The notes under the pieces: model-generated | The model's input: the letters and a program-made list of their open reading frames with translations, nothing else | Databases searched by the model: none | What the model was told of the DNA's origin: nothing | NCBI GenBank assembly: GCA_017302255.1 | Contig: JAFLDV010000011.1 | Coordinates: forward strand, 42,270 to 106,269 | DNA length: 64,000 bases | Direction of reading: 5' to 3' | DNA from: Gammaproteobacteria bacterium | GTDB lineage: Bacteria; Pseudomonadota; Gammaproteobacteria; Enterobacterales; Alteromonadaceae | In this document: piece after piece, positions 17,124 to 26,121 of the stretch | Layout of the letters: the number at the start of each line of letters is the position of its first letter | Numbering within the stretch: position 1 is the stretch's first letter | Program-made: the position numbers and the translations under genes

Positions 17124-18687
17124 TCTGGTCAAAGATAGACTGTTCGTGTAACTGGTGACTAATTATTACACAGACTTGCTGTTCAGCATGTCGCTCAATA
17201 CGGCGCAGGATCCGTAATGCTTGTTCTGCTGAAAGGCCCGCAAAGGGTTCATCAAGGAGCAAGATAGGTGCTGATTTGAGTAAACAGCGTGCCAAAGCAA
17301 AGCGTCTAAGTTCACCACCCGATAAACCTAATTGTTGTTGATCAAAGCAGGCTTTAATTCCATCTTTCTGCTGCTGCAACCAATCAGACAATTCAACCAG
17401 CGCTAAGACATCTAATAATTGTTGCTCTGTTGCAGATGGCGCTGCAATTCTAAGGTTTGCCGCGATAGTTAAGCCGAAAATATACGGATGCTGATCCAGC
17501 CAACTGATCTCAGCATTTTGCCCTTGCACGACTATTTCGCCAGAACAAAGCCTCAGCTCGCTGGCAATGGTGGCAAAAAGACTCGACTTACCACAACCAG
17601 ATGCGCCCGAAATCAGCACTATGTTGCCAGCAGTTGCAGATAAATTTAAAGGTCGGACTTGGCTATGTTGCCATACAAGATTATTGATACGCAGCGCAGC
17701 AGTCTGACTAACCAAATAATCATGGTTTTGAATTGACAGATCCGGCTGCACAGCGAGTTTTTCTAATCTAGAGCGGGCTGCCTTGAAGTTTCCCAAAATT
17801 GTATGTGCATGATTTAAAGGCGCAAGCACTTCTGACAATGCAAGAACGCCTAGGCAACATCCGACAATTAAAGCGGCTGAATTATCATTAGTTATCTGCA
17901 AAATGAGTGCAGCCACAGTCACTAAGCTCAATTGTTGAATGCAAGAAAATACCGAAGTAATTCGTTGAAGAGCACGGCGGTTAACAGCGCTTGTCATTTC
18001 TGCATCAGCGAACTGGCTAAGAAATGGTGCGCTTTGACCAAGCATCGTCAACGTCGTGAGCGCGGACATTTGCTCCAACATATCTTCGCGTCTTGCGCTT
18101 TGATGAAGTGCATCCGACATAGCCAATTTGGAGAATACATAGACTTGGGTAGCAGGAAGGGCAACTAGAAGAAAAAACCATGTCGTAGTCACTGGGATTA
18201 TCAGACTAGGTTGCAACCAGATTAACAATCCAGAAGCTAAAGTTGTGATTGCAAAAGCCCAGGCGTAAGGAAGCAGTAGTTTTAAAGGATATTGATCAAG
18301 AACATCGATATCCGAAATAAGTTGTTGAAGTGTATTAAAGCGACCACTGCGAATTGTCTGAAATGGATTGTAACTTTTGCTGAGCAAGCTAAAGCAGTTC
18401 AAACGTAACTGTTTGAGCACTTGTAAAATTGTGTAGTGTGACTGCAATCGTTCTGCATAACGTCCTGCAGTCCGGGTGATCGCGAGCAATCTAATCATAG
18501 CGCCGGGACGCAGATAATTGAAACTGCCAGCCTGCGAACCAGCAACACCGGCCATCGCGGCGGCTGAGATGAACCAGCCTGAATAGGCTAATAAAGCTAT
18601 CCCACTGATCAATGTAAGCAGGCCCAGGATGAAACTTAAGCTCCAGAGTGGCCTTGCCATTCGCCAAATACTAATTGCATTAAACAT
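17107..18687 (-). CDS. cydC: Glutathione/cysteine ABC transporter, ATP-binding/permease subunit CydC
   Basis: One half of the CydDC heterodimer, an inner-membrane ABC exporter of thiols or haem-related cargo needed to assemble cytochrome bd. It has 526 residues with six membrane helices in the first 310. The nucleotide-binding domain shows Walker A GASGCGKSS, signature LSGGELRR, Walker B ILLLDEP and switch His in ISHQ. The ATG overlaps the cydD stop by 8 bases (ATGTTTAA), so coupling is expected. It is somewhat shorter than E. coli CydC (about 573). It ends inside the 3' end of the opposing diguanylate cyclase gene, with no terminator between them. Confidence 0.95.
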   Translation of the reverse strand: MFNAISIWRMARPLWSLSFILGLLTLISGIALLAYSGWFISAAAMAGVAGSQAGSFNYLRPGAMIRLLAITRTAGRYAERLQSHYTILQVLKQLRLNCFSLLSKSYNPFQTIRSGRFNTLQQLISDIDVLDQYPLKLLLPYAWAFAITTLASGLLIWLQPSLIIPVTTTWFFLLVALPATQVYVFSKLAMSDALHQSARREDMLEQMSALTTLTMLGQSAPFLSQFADAEMTSAVNRRALQRITSVFSCIQQLSLVTVAALILQITNDNSAALIVGCCLGVLALSEVLAPLNHAHTILGNFKAARSRLEKLAVQPDLSIQNHDYLVSQTAALRINNLVWQHSQVRPLNLSATAGNIVLISGASGCGKSSLFATIASELRLCSGEIVVQGQNAEISWLDQHPYIFGLTIAANLRIAAPSATEQQLLDVLALVELSDWLQQQKDGIKACFDQQQLGLSGGELRRFALARCLLKSAPILLLDEPFAGLSAEQALRILRRIERHAEQQVCVIISHQLHEQSIFDQIIQLN

Positions 18688-20398
18688 CGGCTGCCTCGGA
18701 CTTAGCTTTAATGTTGTTCTCTGCAGCTAGTATGTTTGCGGACTCTTTAGCTTCGAGGCTGAACCTGTTGCTGATCCAGTCGAGGTGATCCGTCTGATGA
18801 CTCACCAAAATTAGCGTTCGGCCCGAAGACATTTGCTTGACCAATTGAATTAACTCTACGGCATTTTCGTCGTCTAAATGCACCCATGGTTCATCCATTA
18901 GCAGGATTGGGTTGTCAGCCAACAATAAGCGAGCCATTGCCAAGCGTTGTTGCTGTCCCCCAGATAGATTGCTGCCGTTGTCAATTAATGGATGCTCGAG
19001 TTGCAACTGTTGTTTCGTCACAAAATCAGCCAAGCCTACAGCTTGCAATACCCGCCACAGCTCTGATTCGCCGGCATCAGGGCTGGCAAGCCGAAGATTG
19101 CTCGCAATGGTACCTGGCAAAAATTCCGGCTTTTGATGCAAATACCCAATCTTTTGGCGCCAATGTGCCAAATCAATATCAGCAAAACTTACACCAGAAA
19201 TTGCAATATGTCCCTGCCAAGGCCAAAACCCGCAAAGCAACTGCAGCATTGTGGTTTTACCACTGCCGCTAGCGCCGTTAACGAGCCAATGTTCACCTGC
19301 AGCTATCGAAAAGTGCTCTAGATCCAAACGTTTACATGCAGCAGAACTAACCGAAACCTTGTCGAACTCAATTCGGCTGTTTTGTGTCCAGTCTATCGCT
19401 GTTTGACCTGCAATTACCTGCTTAGACGGTGCATGCCATAAGCTATAGATGTCTGCTGTAGCAGCAACAGCCATAGCCTTTGCGTGATAATCAGCGCCCA
19501 ATTGCCGCAGCGGAGCATAGAACTCAGGGGCCAATAATAAAATGAACAGGGCGGGTTGATAACTTACCGGGATCTGGCCTCGCTCCCATGGCAATTCACC
19601 AATCAAACCTAAACCTAAATATAAAGCAACTAACGCAATAGCAAGACTGCTAAACAACTCCAACACAGCCGTTGATAAAAATGCCATTCTTAACACTGAA
19701 AAACTGCTGTTTTTAAAGCGTTCAGCAGCATCATCAAGCTGCTCATAAGCAAGATCAACCGCCTGAAACTGACGTAAAGTGCGCAGTCCTAAAATAAAAT
19801 CGTAAAAGCGTCCGCCCATTCTAGCGAGAAAATCCAATTGTTTCGCACTTGCACTACTTGCTTCTTTGCCGACTAAAATCATGAAAACAATAACTAATGG
19901 TGCGGTGACCAGCATAATAAATGCCGACAGCAGACTGTAATAACCAACGGCAATGCTAATAAGTAGCGGAGTGGCAATCACCAGAATTTGTTGCGGCCAG
20001 TACCGACTGATATAACCGTCAAGCGCATCAACTTTCTCTAATACTAGAGTGCTTAATTCACCATCAGTACCGAAGTTTCTTCTTAACGGTCCGGCAATAA
20101 GCAGTTTCTGTAGTAACTGCTGACGAATAAAGAGGCGAAGATCAATACTTGCGTTAACACAGAGTTGTTGTTTTATCTCAAGTAATGCAATGCGCAAGGC
20201 CCAAAATAGAACAAAGATTAGCAGGTTGGTCGATTCAATCTCTGTAGCACTAATCAGTGCACCAGCGATTGTTGATAATGCCCACATTTGGATTAGCAGG
20301 CAGAACACACTGAGGGTACCGAGTAAAGCCGCACTGCGCAGCGGCTTTATTACCTTCGATAACCAAGTTCTTAATAGCGCAGTAGCTGTTTGGTTAAT
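18680..20398 (-). CDS. cydD: Glutathione/cysteine ABC transporter, ATP-binding/permease subunit CydD
   Basis: Partner of CydC in the exporter needed for cytochrome bd assembly. Walker A GASGSGKTT, signature LSGGQQQR and Walker B ILLMDEP are intact. The first ATG/GTG/TTG in frame is a GTG at 20308, but it would cut into the first membrane helix and has no ribosome binding site. Reading upstream, the frame stays open for 30 more codons and encodes LLRTWLSKVIKPLRSAALLG, which aligns with the RWLKQQ...ISRLLG start of E. coli CydD. The best initiator in that stretch is ATT at 20398, overlapping the cydX TAA, with GGAAGA 8 bases before it. The coordinate uses this ATT; the minimum certain extent is 18680-20308. 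Confidence 0.85.
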   Translation of the reverse strand: MNQTATALLRTWLSKVIKPLRSAALLGTLSVFCLLIQMWALSTIAGALISATEIESTNLLIFVLFWALRIALLEIKQQLCVNASIDLRLFIRQQLLQKLLIAGPLRRNFGTDGELSTLVLEKVDALDGYISRYWPQQILVIATPLLISIAVGYYSLLSAFIMLVTAPLVIVFMILVGKEASSASAKQLDFLARMGGRFYDFILGLRTLRQFQAVDLAYEQLDDAAERFKNSSFSVLRMAFLSTAVLELFSSLAIALVALYLGLGLIGELPWERGQIPVSYQPALFILLLAPEFYAPLRQLGADYHAKAMAVAATADIYSLWHAPSKQVIAGQTAIDWTQNSRIEFDKVSVSSAACKRLDLEHFSIAAGEHWLVNGASGSGKTTMLQLLCGFWPWQGHIAISGVSFADIDLAHWRQKIGYLHQKPEFLPGTIASNLRLASPDAGESELWRVLQAVGLADFVTKQQLQLEHPLIDNGSNLSGGQQQRLAMARLLLADNPILLMDEPWVHLDDENAVELIQLVKQMSSGRTLILVSHQTDHLDWISNRFSLEAKESANILAAENNIKAKSEAADV

Positions 20399-20501
20399 TG
20401 TCTTGTTCTTCCGCGTAACCGTTTAGCTCCAACCACATCGCATTAATGATGCCAAAGGAACATGCCAGTAAAACTCCAAGTATCCAAGCAAAATACCACA
20501 T
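20394..20501 (-). CDS. cydX: Cytochrome bd oxidase small subunit CydX
   Basis: A 35-residue single-helix protein, MWYFAWILGVLLACSFGIIN then AMWLELNGYAEEQDN. The first 18 residues match E. coli CydX at nearly every position. CydX binds CydA and stabilises the haem b595/d site of the bd oxidase. AAGGAG lies 6 bases before the ATG. It sits 10 bases after the cydB stop, the conserved place, and its stop overlaps the putative cydD start. Too short for ordinary ORF cut-offs. Confidence 0.96.
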   Translation of the reverse strand: MWYFAWILGVLLACSFGIINAMWLELNGYAEEQDN

Positions 20502-20511
20502 CTTTGACTCC

Positions 20512-21648
20512 TTAATACAGTGAGTGAGTGTTGTCCTGAATGGTCTTTTCATTCAGGCGACCGAACATTTTCGCGTAACTCCAAATTGTGTAACCCAACA
20601 CAATTGGTACGAAAATACAGGCAACAATAAACATAATTTTCAAGGTTAGTTCACTAGATGTCGCATCCCACATGGTTAAGCTATGTGAAGGATTTGAACT
20701 TGATGGCATGACAAATGGGAACATTGAAATACCGCAAGTTAAAATGACACCTGCTTGTCCTAAAGATGACAATACAAAGGCGAGGGCACCTTTACCGGCC
20801 TTACTTAATAAACCAGCCAGTGCGAATGCTGCAACACCAAGTACCGGGAACAACCATAGTATGGGCGCATCAGCATAATTCTGTAACCATGCACCGGCTT
20901 TGACTTCGACAGTTTTACTAACAGCATTATTGATCGCATTATGGTCAATAACGCTAGTCAACACATAACCATCGATGCCGGCACTAAGCCAAACACCTGC
21001 AAGTACAAATAGCAATGCAGCGCCAAGACCAGAGATTAAGCCGATGTTTTGGCTGCGTTTTAATACATCACCTTCGGTTTTCATCTGCAAATATGCTGCA
21101 CCTTGGCTGACAAACATCAACAAGCTTAATACCCCAACCAACAGCGCAAACGGATTCAGTAAGGCAAAGAACGAACCGGTATAATTTACTCGTAACAAAT
21201 CATCGAAGTGAAATGGTACGCCAAGCAACAGGTTGCCAAAAGCAACACCAAAAATAATTGGTGGAACAGACGAACCGAAAGTCAGCGCCCAATCCCAATT
21301 ACTGCGCCAATTTGCCGAGTCTAACTTCGAACGATAGTCAAAACCGATCGGACGGAAGTAAAGTGCCACCAAAGTTAAAATCATGGCCAAATAAAAACCA
21401 CTAAATGAGGTTGCATACACAGGTGGCCACGCAGCAAATAACGCACCGCCTGCAGTGATTAACCATACTTGGTTACCATCCCAATGCGGCGCAACTGCAT
21501 TAATCATGACTCGTCGTTCATTGTCAGTTTTGCCGACAATTTTTAGCAAAGCACCGACACCCATATCAAAACCATCGGTAATGGCGAAGCCAATCAATAA
21601 AACGCCAATTAATACCCACCAGATAAATCTTAAAAATTCATAATCCAT
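20512..21648 (-). CDS. cydB: Cytochrome bd ubiquinol oxidase subunit II
   Basis: A 378-residue integral membrane subunit of the high-affinity quinol oxidase, structurally paired with CydA. The start MDYEFLRFIWWVLIGVLLIGFAI matches the family, and GFDMGVGALL and VMINAVAPHWDGNQVWL are CydB signatures. I chose the ATG at 21648 (AAGAGG upstream, inside the end of cydA) over an upstream in-frame start that would add 25 non-conserved residues. One base separates the cydA stop from this ATG, so translation is coupled. Confidence 0.97.
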   Translation of the reverse strand: MDYEFLRFIWWVLIGVLLIGFAITDGFDMGVGALLKIVGKTDNERRVMINAVAPHWDGNQVWLITAGGALFAAWPPVYATSFSGFYLAMILTLVALYFRPIGFDYRSKLDSANWRSNWDWALTFGSSVPPIIFGVAFGNLLLGVPFHFDDLLRVNYTGSFFALLNPFALLVGVLSLLMFVSQGAAYLQMKTEGDVLKRSQNIGLISGLGAALLFVLAGVWLSAGIDGYVLTSVIDHNAINNAVSKTVEVKAGAWLQNYADAPILWLFPVLGVAAFALAGLLSKAGKGALAFVLSSLGQAGVILTCGISMFPFVMPSSSNPSHSLTMWDATSSELTLKIMFIVACIFVPIVLGYTIWSYAKMFGRLNEKTIQDNTHSLY

Positions 21649-21649
21649 G

Positions 21650-23209
21650 TTACACCTCTTTAACCAGACCGGTTTCCAGGTCGTATTTGCCGGTATGCAA
21701 AGATGATGGACCTTTGCGGGCAAAATGTTGCATCAACCACACTTCGATAATTAGGAACACAGTGTAGAGTGCGCTAATAAGGATCAAACTGGTCCAGACT
21801 TCAGCGACAGTAAGACCAGATGCAGCTAAGTGAGTTGGCAGGACTTCACCGACAGCCCAAGGTTGACGACCATATTCGGCTACAAACCATCCTGCTTCAC
21901 AGGCGAGCCAAGGCAGCGGTAAGCTAAAGAATGCCAGCTTCAGCAGCCATGTAGGTTTGCGCTCGAGGCGTTTAGCGCTGTAATAGAACGACATTGCAAA
22001 GACACACAGCATAATGAAACCAGCGACGACCATAATTCGGAAGCTCCAGAACATCGGCGCGACACGTGGAATGCTGTTATCTACTGCTTGTTGGATTTGT
22101 TCTGGTGTTGCAGAAAGTGGATCTTTCGCATAAGCAGTGAGCAATAGGCCATAACCTAGATCTTTTTTAACTGCATCAAACGCGGCGACAGTTTCAGCCG
22201 ATTTGTCACCCGCTCGCAGAACCTGCAGCAAGCGATACGCTTCAATACCGTTAGTGATACGAGCTCTGTGCTGCTTTTTTAAATCTTTGAGGCCGATGAC
22301 TTGCTCATCCAATGACCGAGTTGCTATCAACCCCAGCGCGTATGGAATTTTGATTGCATATTCAGTGGTCTGAGTTTCTTCATTTGGCAGACCGATAAGC
22401 GTAAATGAAGCTGGAGCAGGGTGGGTTTCCCATTCTGCCTCAACAGCTGCAAGTTTAACGCGCTGAACGTCGCCAAGCTCGTAGCCAGATTCATCACCCA
22501 AAACTATGACCGACACTGATGCTGCTAAACCGAAGGCTGAAGCGATAGCGAAACTACGGCGAGCAAACGCAAGATCACGCCCTTTTAGCATATACCAAGC
22601 AGAAATCGCTAGTACAAACATGGCGCCAGTAACGTAGCCCGCAGAGACTGTATGTACGAATTTCACTTGTGCAACTGGGTTGAAAATTACCTCGGAGAAG
22701 CTTTGCATTTCCATACGCATAGTGACGTAGTTAAATTCGGCACCAACTGGGTTTTGCATCCAACCATTGGCAATCAGGATCCAAAGTGCTGATAAGTTTG
22801 AACCTAGCGCGACCAACCAAGTCACCGCTAAATGCTGCACCTTACTTAAGCGATCCCAACCAAAAAAGAACAAACCGATTAAGGTCGATTCAAGGAAAAA
22901 CGCCATCAAACCTTCAATAGCTAGTGGAGCACCAAAAATATCACCTACATAATGGCTGTAATAAGACCAGTTGGTGCCAAACTGGAATTCCATCGCAATA
23001 CCAGTGGTGACACCTAATGCGAAGTTAATACCAAATAGTTTTCCCCAGAATTTAGTCATGTCACGGTAAATTTCTTTACCCGACATTACATAGACCGATT
23101 CCATGATGGCAAGAATGAATGTCATACCCAAAGTTAAAGGTACGAACAGAAAGTGGTACATCGCGGTAAAAGCAAACTGTAGTCTCGACAGGTCTATCAC
23201 ATCTAACAT
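21650..23209 (-). CDS. cydA: Cytochrome bd ubiquinol oxidase subunit I
   Basis: Haem-bearing subunit of cytochrome bd, oxidising ubiquinol and reducing O2 to water without proton pumping; used at low oxygen and under stress. Its 519 residues keep E. coli numbering remarkably well: H19 (haem d/b595 ligand, AMYHFLF), H186 and M393 (haem b558 ligands, VHTVSAGY and FRIMV), K252 and E257 in the quinol loop, and GRQPW. The Q-loop is of the long, E. coli-type length. First gene of cydA-cydB-cydX-cydD-cydC. An FNR-like box lies about 85-98 bases upstream of the ATG. Confidence 0.98.
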   Translation of the reverse strand: MLDVIDLSRLQFAFTAMYHFLFVPLTLGMTFILAIMESVYVMSGKEIYRDMTKFWGKLFGINFALGVTTGIAMEFQFGTNWSYYSHYVGDIFGAPLAIEGLMAFFLESTLIGLFFFGWDRLSKVQHLAVTWLVALGSNLSALWILIANGWMQNPVGAEFNYVTMRMEMQSFSEVIFNPVAQVKFVHTVSAGYVTGAMFVLAISAWYMLKGRDLAFARRSFAIASAFGLAASVSVIVLGDESGYELGDVQRVKLAAVEAEWETHPAPASFTLIGLPNEETQTTEYAIKIPYALGLIATRSLDEQVIGLKDLKKQHRARITNGIEAYRLLQVLRAGDKSAETVAAFDAVKKDLGYGLLLTAYAKDPLSATPEQIQQAVDNSIPRVAPMFWSFRIMVVAGFIMLCVFAMSFYYSAKRLERKPTWLLKLAFFSLPLPWLACEAGWFVAEYGRQPWAVGEVLPTHLAASGLTVAEVWTSLILISALYTVFLIIEVWLMQHFARKGPSSLHTGKYDLETGLVKEV

Positions 23210-23293
23210 GATGTTTCGCTCCAGAATTGAACAATGGCAAGCCTTGAAAGAAGGGCTGCAGTATTAAGTTACTCTATTGTCGACTAGCAATAG

Positions 23294-23307
23294 TTGACCG
23301 GGATCAA
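23294..23307. promoter_or_regulatory. FNR/ANR-type box upstream of cydA
   Basis: TTGAC-CGGG-ATCAA differs from the consensus TTGAT-N4-ATCAA at one base. Its centre is about 92 bases before the cydA ATG, a normal position for oxygen control of cydAB by FNR (EtrA in Shewanella). Confidence 0.6.
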
Positions 23308-23478
23308 TGATTTATCTTGTATATTAGATTTATTTAATTTAACAGATAAAAAATATATTGAAATTCAATGAGTTAATGTGAATGAGCTAAAGTGTGACAT
23401 TTTGTCGCACTAGGCACCAAGAGATGTCCTTCGAGTCAAACACACGGTGTAAAGACTAATAGGTTATTGATATTTGTC
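23308..23478. other. AT-rich non-coding stretch upstream of cydA
   Basis: No coding frame is convincing. The left part is very AT-rich, as in ArcA- or H-NS-type regulated promoters. An imperfect palindrome GTGTGAC-N5-GTCGCAC (one mismatch) lies at 23392-23410 and may bind a regulator. The ETF-QO terminator follows. Confidence 0.4.
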
Positions 23479-23506
23479 AAAAAAAAACCGGCTAGTGCCG
23501 GTTTTT
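23479..23506 (-). terminator. Terminator of ETF-QO gene
   Basis: ACCGGC-ACTA-GCCGGT followed by a run of T on the minus strand, 10 bases past the stop of the leftward gene. Confidence 0.88.
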
Positions 23507-23516
23507 AAATTCTAAA

Positions 23517-25163
23517 TTACATATTTGGATAATTTGGACCGCCGGCGCCCTCAGGGGTAACCCAGCGAATGTTTTGGCTAGGGTCCTTGATGTCACAAGT
23601 TTTGCAATGGATACAGTTTTGCGCATTAATTTGCAGTTTTGGCTCTGCAGTATCAGCGCCTACAATCTCGTAAACTCCTGCAGGGCAATAACGCTGTGCA
23701 GGTTCGGCGTATTTTGCATAGTTTACTGAAATCGGGATGGTGCTATCGAGCAGTTGCAAATGGCAAGGCTGCTCTTCTTCATGGTTAGTATTTGATAAAA
23801 ATACTGACGATAACTTATCAAAGCTTAAAACTTGATCAGGTTTTGGGTACTGAATGACTGGGGCTTCACTAGCTAGTTTTAACTGAGCATGATCAAGGGT
23901 CGTGTCTTTTAAAGTAAACGGCAATTTACCGTTAAACCAGTTTTGGTCGAGCATGTTAAATGCACCGCCGAGAATAGAGCCAAACTTATGCATCGCAGGG
24001 CCAAAATTGCGCGAACGGTACAATTCATCAAATAACCAGCTATTGGCAAAAACCTCGGCGAAAGCCGTTAAATCATTGCCGCCAACATCACCTTGTTGAA
24101 GCGCTGCGAATACAGTTTCTGCAGCCAACATGCCGGATTTCATTGCTGTATGGTTGCCTTTGATTTTTGCAAAATTCAAAGTGCCTGCATCACAACCAAT
24201 CAGAAGTCCGCCAGGGAAACTCATTTTTGGCAAGCTATTAAGGCCACCTTTCGCGATTGCACGGGCGCCGTAACATACCCGCTTACCGCCAGCTAAATAT
24301 TGACTGATAACTGGATGATGTTTGTAACGTTGGAATTCATCAAATGGACTGAGATGTGGATTACTGTAATTCAGATCAACAATTAAGCCGACCACAACTT
24401 GGTTGTCCTGCGCGTGATATAAATAACCACCGCCAGAGGCGTCAGTTAATGGCCAGCCAGCAGAATGCAACACTAATCCAGCTTGATGCTTATTTGGGTC
24501 AATATCCCAAATTTCTTTAAAGCCAAGAGCATAATGCTGTGGAGTTTTATCAGCGTCCAATTGGTATTGTTCAATGAGTTGCTTGCCCAAATGGCCACGG
24601 CAGCCCTCTGCAAATAGCGTGTATTTTGCTCGCAGTTCCATTCCTGGCACGAAACTAGACTTTTGCTCACCGTGTTTGTCTAGTCCCATATCGCCGGTGA
24701 CAATACCTTTGACCACATTGTCTTCAATAATCAACGAGGCCGCACTAAAGCCAGGGAAAATCTCAACACCCAGATTTTCAGCTTGCTGCGCCAACCAACG
24801 ACACATGTTGCCCATCGAAACGATATAATTACCGCTGTTATGCATAGTTTTAGGCACAGCAAAATGCGGGATAGCCTGAGCTTTCGTTTCCGATTTCAAC
24901 AGATAAATGTCGTCGTGGGTAACTGGCACACCAATAGGTGCTTCTAGATCACGCCAATTAGAAAATAATTCATTTAATGCGCGCGGTTCGAAAACAGCTC
25001 CTGAAAGAATATGGGCGCCAACTTCAGAACCTTTTTCGACAACGCAGACGCTCAGTTCAGTCTTCGCTGCTTTCGCCTGTTGCATTAAGCGGATCGCACT
25101 GGATAGACCGGCAGGTCCGGCTCCGACGATTACCACATCAAATTCCATCGATTCCCGTTCCAC
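23517..25163 (-). CDS. Electron transfer flavoprotein-ubiquinone oxidoreductase
   Basis: A membrane-associated flavoprotein passing electrons from reduced ETF (from acyl-CoA and related dehydrogenases) to ubiquinone. Its 548 residues show the N-terminal FAD motif VVIVGAGPAGLSSA, the family block GSEVGAHILSGAVFEP, FAEGCRGHLGKQL, and a C-terminal 4Fe-4S ligand set NCIHCKTCDIKDP with WVTPEGAGGPNYPNM at the end. The GTG at 25163 gives MERESMEFD; Pseudomonas orthologues also begin MERE-x-MEFD, so I prefer it to the ATG at 25148. It is divergent from etfBA across a 208-base control region holding two palindromes. Confidence 0.96.
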   Translation of the reverse strand: MERESMEFDVVIVGAGPAGLSSAIRLMQQAKAAKTELSVCVVEKGSEVGAHILSGAVFEPRALNELFSNWRDLEAPIGVPVTHDDIYLLKSETKAQAIPHFAVPKTMHNSGNYIVSMGNMCRWLAQQAENLGVEIFPGFSAASLIIEDNVVKGIVTGDMGLDKHGEQKSSFVPGMELRAKYTLFAEGCRGHLGKQLIEQYQLDADKTPQHYALGFKEIWDIDPNKHQAGLVLHSAGWPLTDASGGGYLYHAQDNQVVVGLIVDLNYSNPHLSPFDEFQRYKHHPVISQYLAGGKRVCYGARAIAKGGLNSLPKMSFPGGLLIGCDAGTLNFAKIKGNHTAMKSGMLAAETVFAALQQGDVGGNDLTAFAEVFANSWLFDELYRSRNFGPAMHKFGSILGGAFNMLDQNWFNGKLPFTLKDTTLDHAQLKLASEAPVIQYPKPDQVLSFDKLSSVFLSNTNHEEEQPCHLQLLDSTIPISVNYAKYAEPAQRYCPAGVYEIVGADTAEPKLQINAQNCIHCKTCDIKDPSQNIRWVTPEGAGGPNYPNM

Positions 25164-25270
25164 TGCAGCCCCCTTTGTGTTTTTATTAAACAGACTTTAG
25201 CACTGCCAAGTCTGTGGATGATATTCTTTACATGATTTTATAAATTCAGCTTCTTGCAAGGGTATTTCAG

Positions 25271-25288
25271 GTTGACGTTAACGTCAAC
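25271..25288. promoter_or_regulatory. Perfect 18-bp palindrome in etf divergent control region (LiuR-like operator candidate 1)
   Basis: GTTGACGTTAACGTCAAC is its own reverse complement. It lies between the divergent ETF-QO and etfB starts. The ACGTTAACGT core resembles operators of the MerR-type regulator LiuR, which I recall controlling branched-chain amino acid and ETF genes in relatives. Confidence 0.6.
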
Positions 25289-25322
25289 AGTGGTTAGATT
25301 GTCCGGCAATTAATAAAGCTAA

Positions 25323-25342
25323 AGTTTACCTTAACGTAAACT
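25323..25342. promoter_or_regulatory. 20-bp near-palindrome in etf control region (LiuR-like operator candidate 2)
   Basis: AGTTTACCTTAACGTAAACT is symmetric except for one base pair. It shares the TTAACGT core with the element at 25271. The two centres are 53 bases apart, close to five DNA turns. It lies 30-49 bases before the etfB ATG. Confidence 0.6.
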
Positions 25343-25371
25343 CGGCTATCGATCAAACAGGGGTGATGGCA

Positions 25372-26121
25372 ATGAAAATTCTGGTGCCGGTAAAACGGGT
25401 TGTAGATTACAACGTAAAAGTCCGGGTCAAAGCAGATCAAACGGGCGTGGATTTAGCCAATGTCAAAATGGCGTTGAATCCGTTTTGTGAAATTGCAGTT
25501 GAAGAAGCTGTGCGTTTGAAAGAAGCAGGCATCGCCACTGAAGTTATTGTAGTTTCAATTGGCCCAGCAACTGCACAAGAACAATTGCGTACCGCCTTAG
25601 CGCTTGGTGCTGACCGTGCTGTGCTGTTAGAAACTGAGTTGTCGGTTGATTCATTGCAAGTTGCTAAATTATTAGCTCAGTTAGTTCGTCAGGAACAACC
25701 TGGCTTGGTGATTTTGGGTAAGCAAGCCATCGACTCAGATAACAATCAAACCGCGCAAATGTTGGCGGCTTTAACCGGAATGGGACAGGGTACTTTTGCC
25801 TCAAAAGTGGTTGTTACTGGCAACACTGTTGCGGTAACACGCGAAATCGATGGTGGCTTACAAACTGTTTCTTTAAAGTTACCGGCGATCGTATCTACCG
25901 ATCTGCGACTGAACGAACCTCGCTACGCTTCTTTGCCTAACATCATGAAAGCGAAGAAAAAACCGCTAGAGGTTATCGCAGCAGACAGTTTAGGTGTCAG
26001 TTTAGCCAGCAACGTCAAAGTATTAAAAGTTACTACGCCTTCAAGTCGTCAAGCAGGTATTAAAGTTGACAGCGTTGATGCATTAGTTGAAAAGTTAAAG
26101 CAAGAAGCGAAGGTGATCTAA
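25372..26121 (+). CDS. etfB: Electron transfer flavoprotein beta subunit
   Basis: A 249-residue subunit that binds AMP and docks acyl-CoA dehydrogenases. The N-terminus [20 protein letters not shown] and the block [16 protein letters not shown] are diagnostic. [12 protein letters not shown] lies at the AMP/dehydrogenase interface region. I chose the ATG at 25372 (AGGGG 8 bases upstream) since the family starts MKILV; GTG and ATG codons 6-9 bases earlier are alternatives. It overlaps etfA by one base (TAATG). Confidence 0.96.
   Translation: MKILVPVKRVVDYNVKVRVKADQTGVDLANVKMALNPFCEIAVEEAVRLKEAGIATEVIVVSIGPATAQEQLRTALALGADRAVLLETELSVDSLQVAKLLAQLVRQEQPGLVILGKQAIDSDNNQTAQMLAALTGMGQGTFASKVVVTGNTVAVTREIDGGLQTVSLKLPAIVSTDLRLNEPRYASLPNIMKAKKKPLEVIAADSLGVSLASNVKVLKVTTPSSRQAGIKVDSVDALVEKLKQEAKVI

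Noticed and set aside
23392..23410. A CRP site upstream of cydA
   Set aside because: TGTGA and TCGCA halves are present but separated by 7 rather than 6 bases, and one half has a mismatch. It fits better as an unassigned imperfect palindrome.
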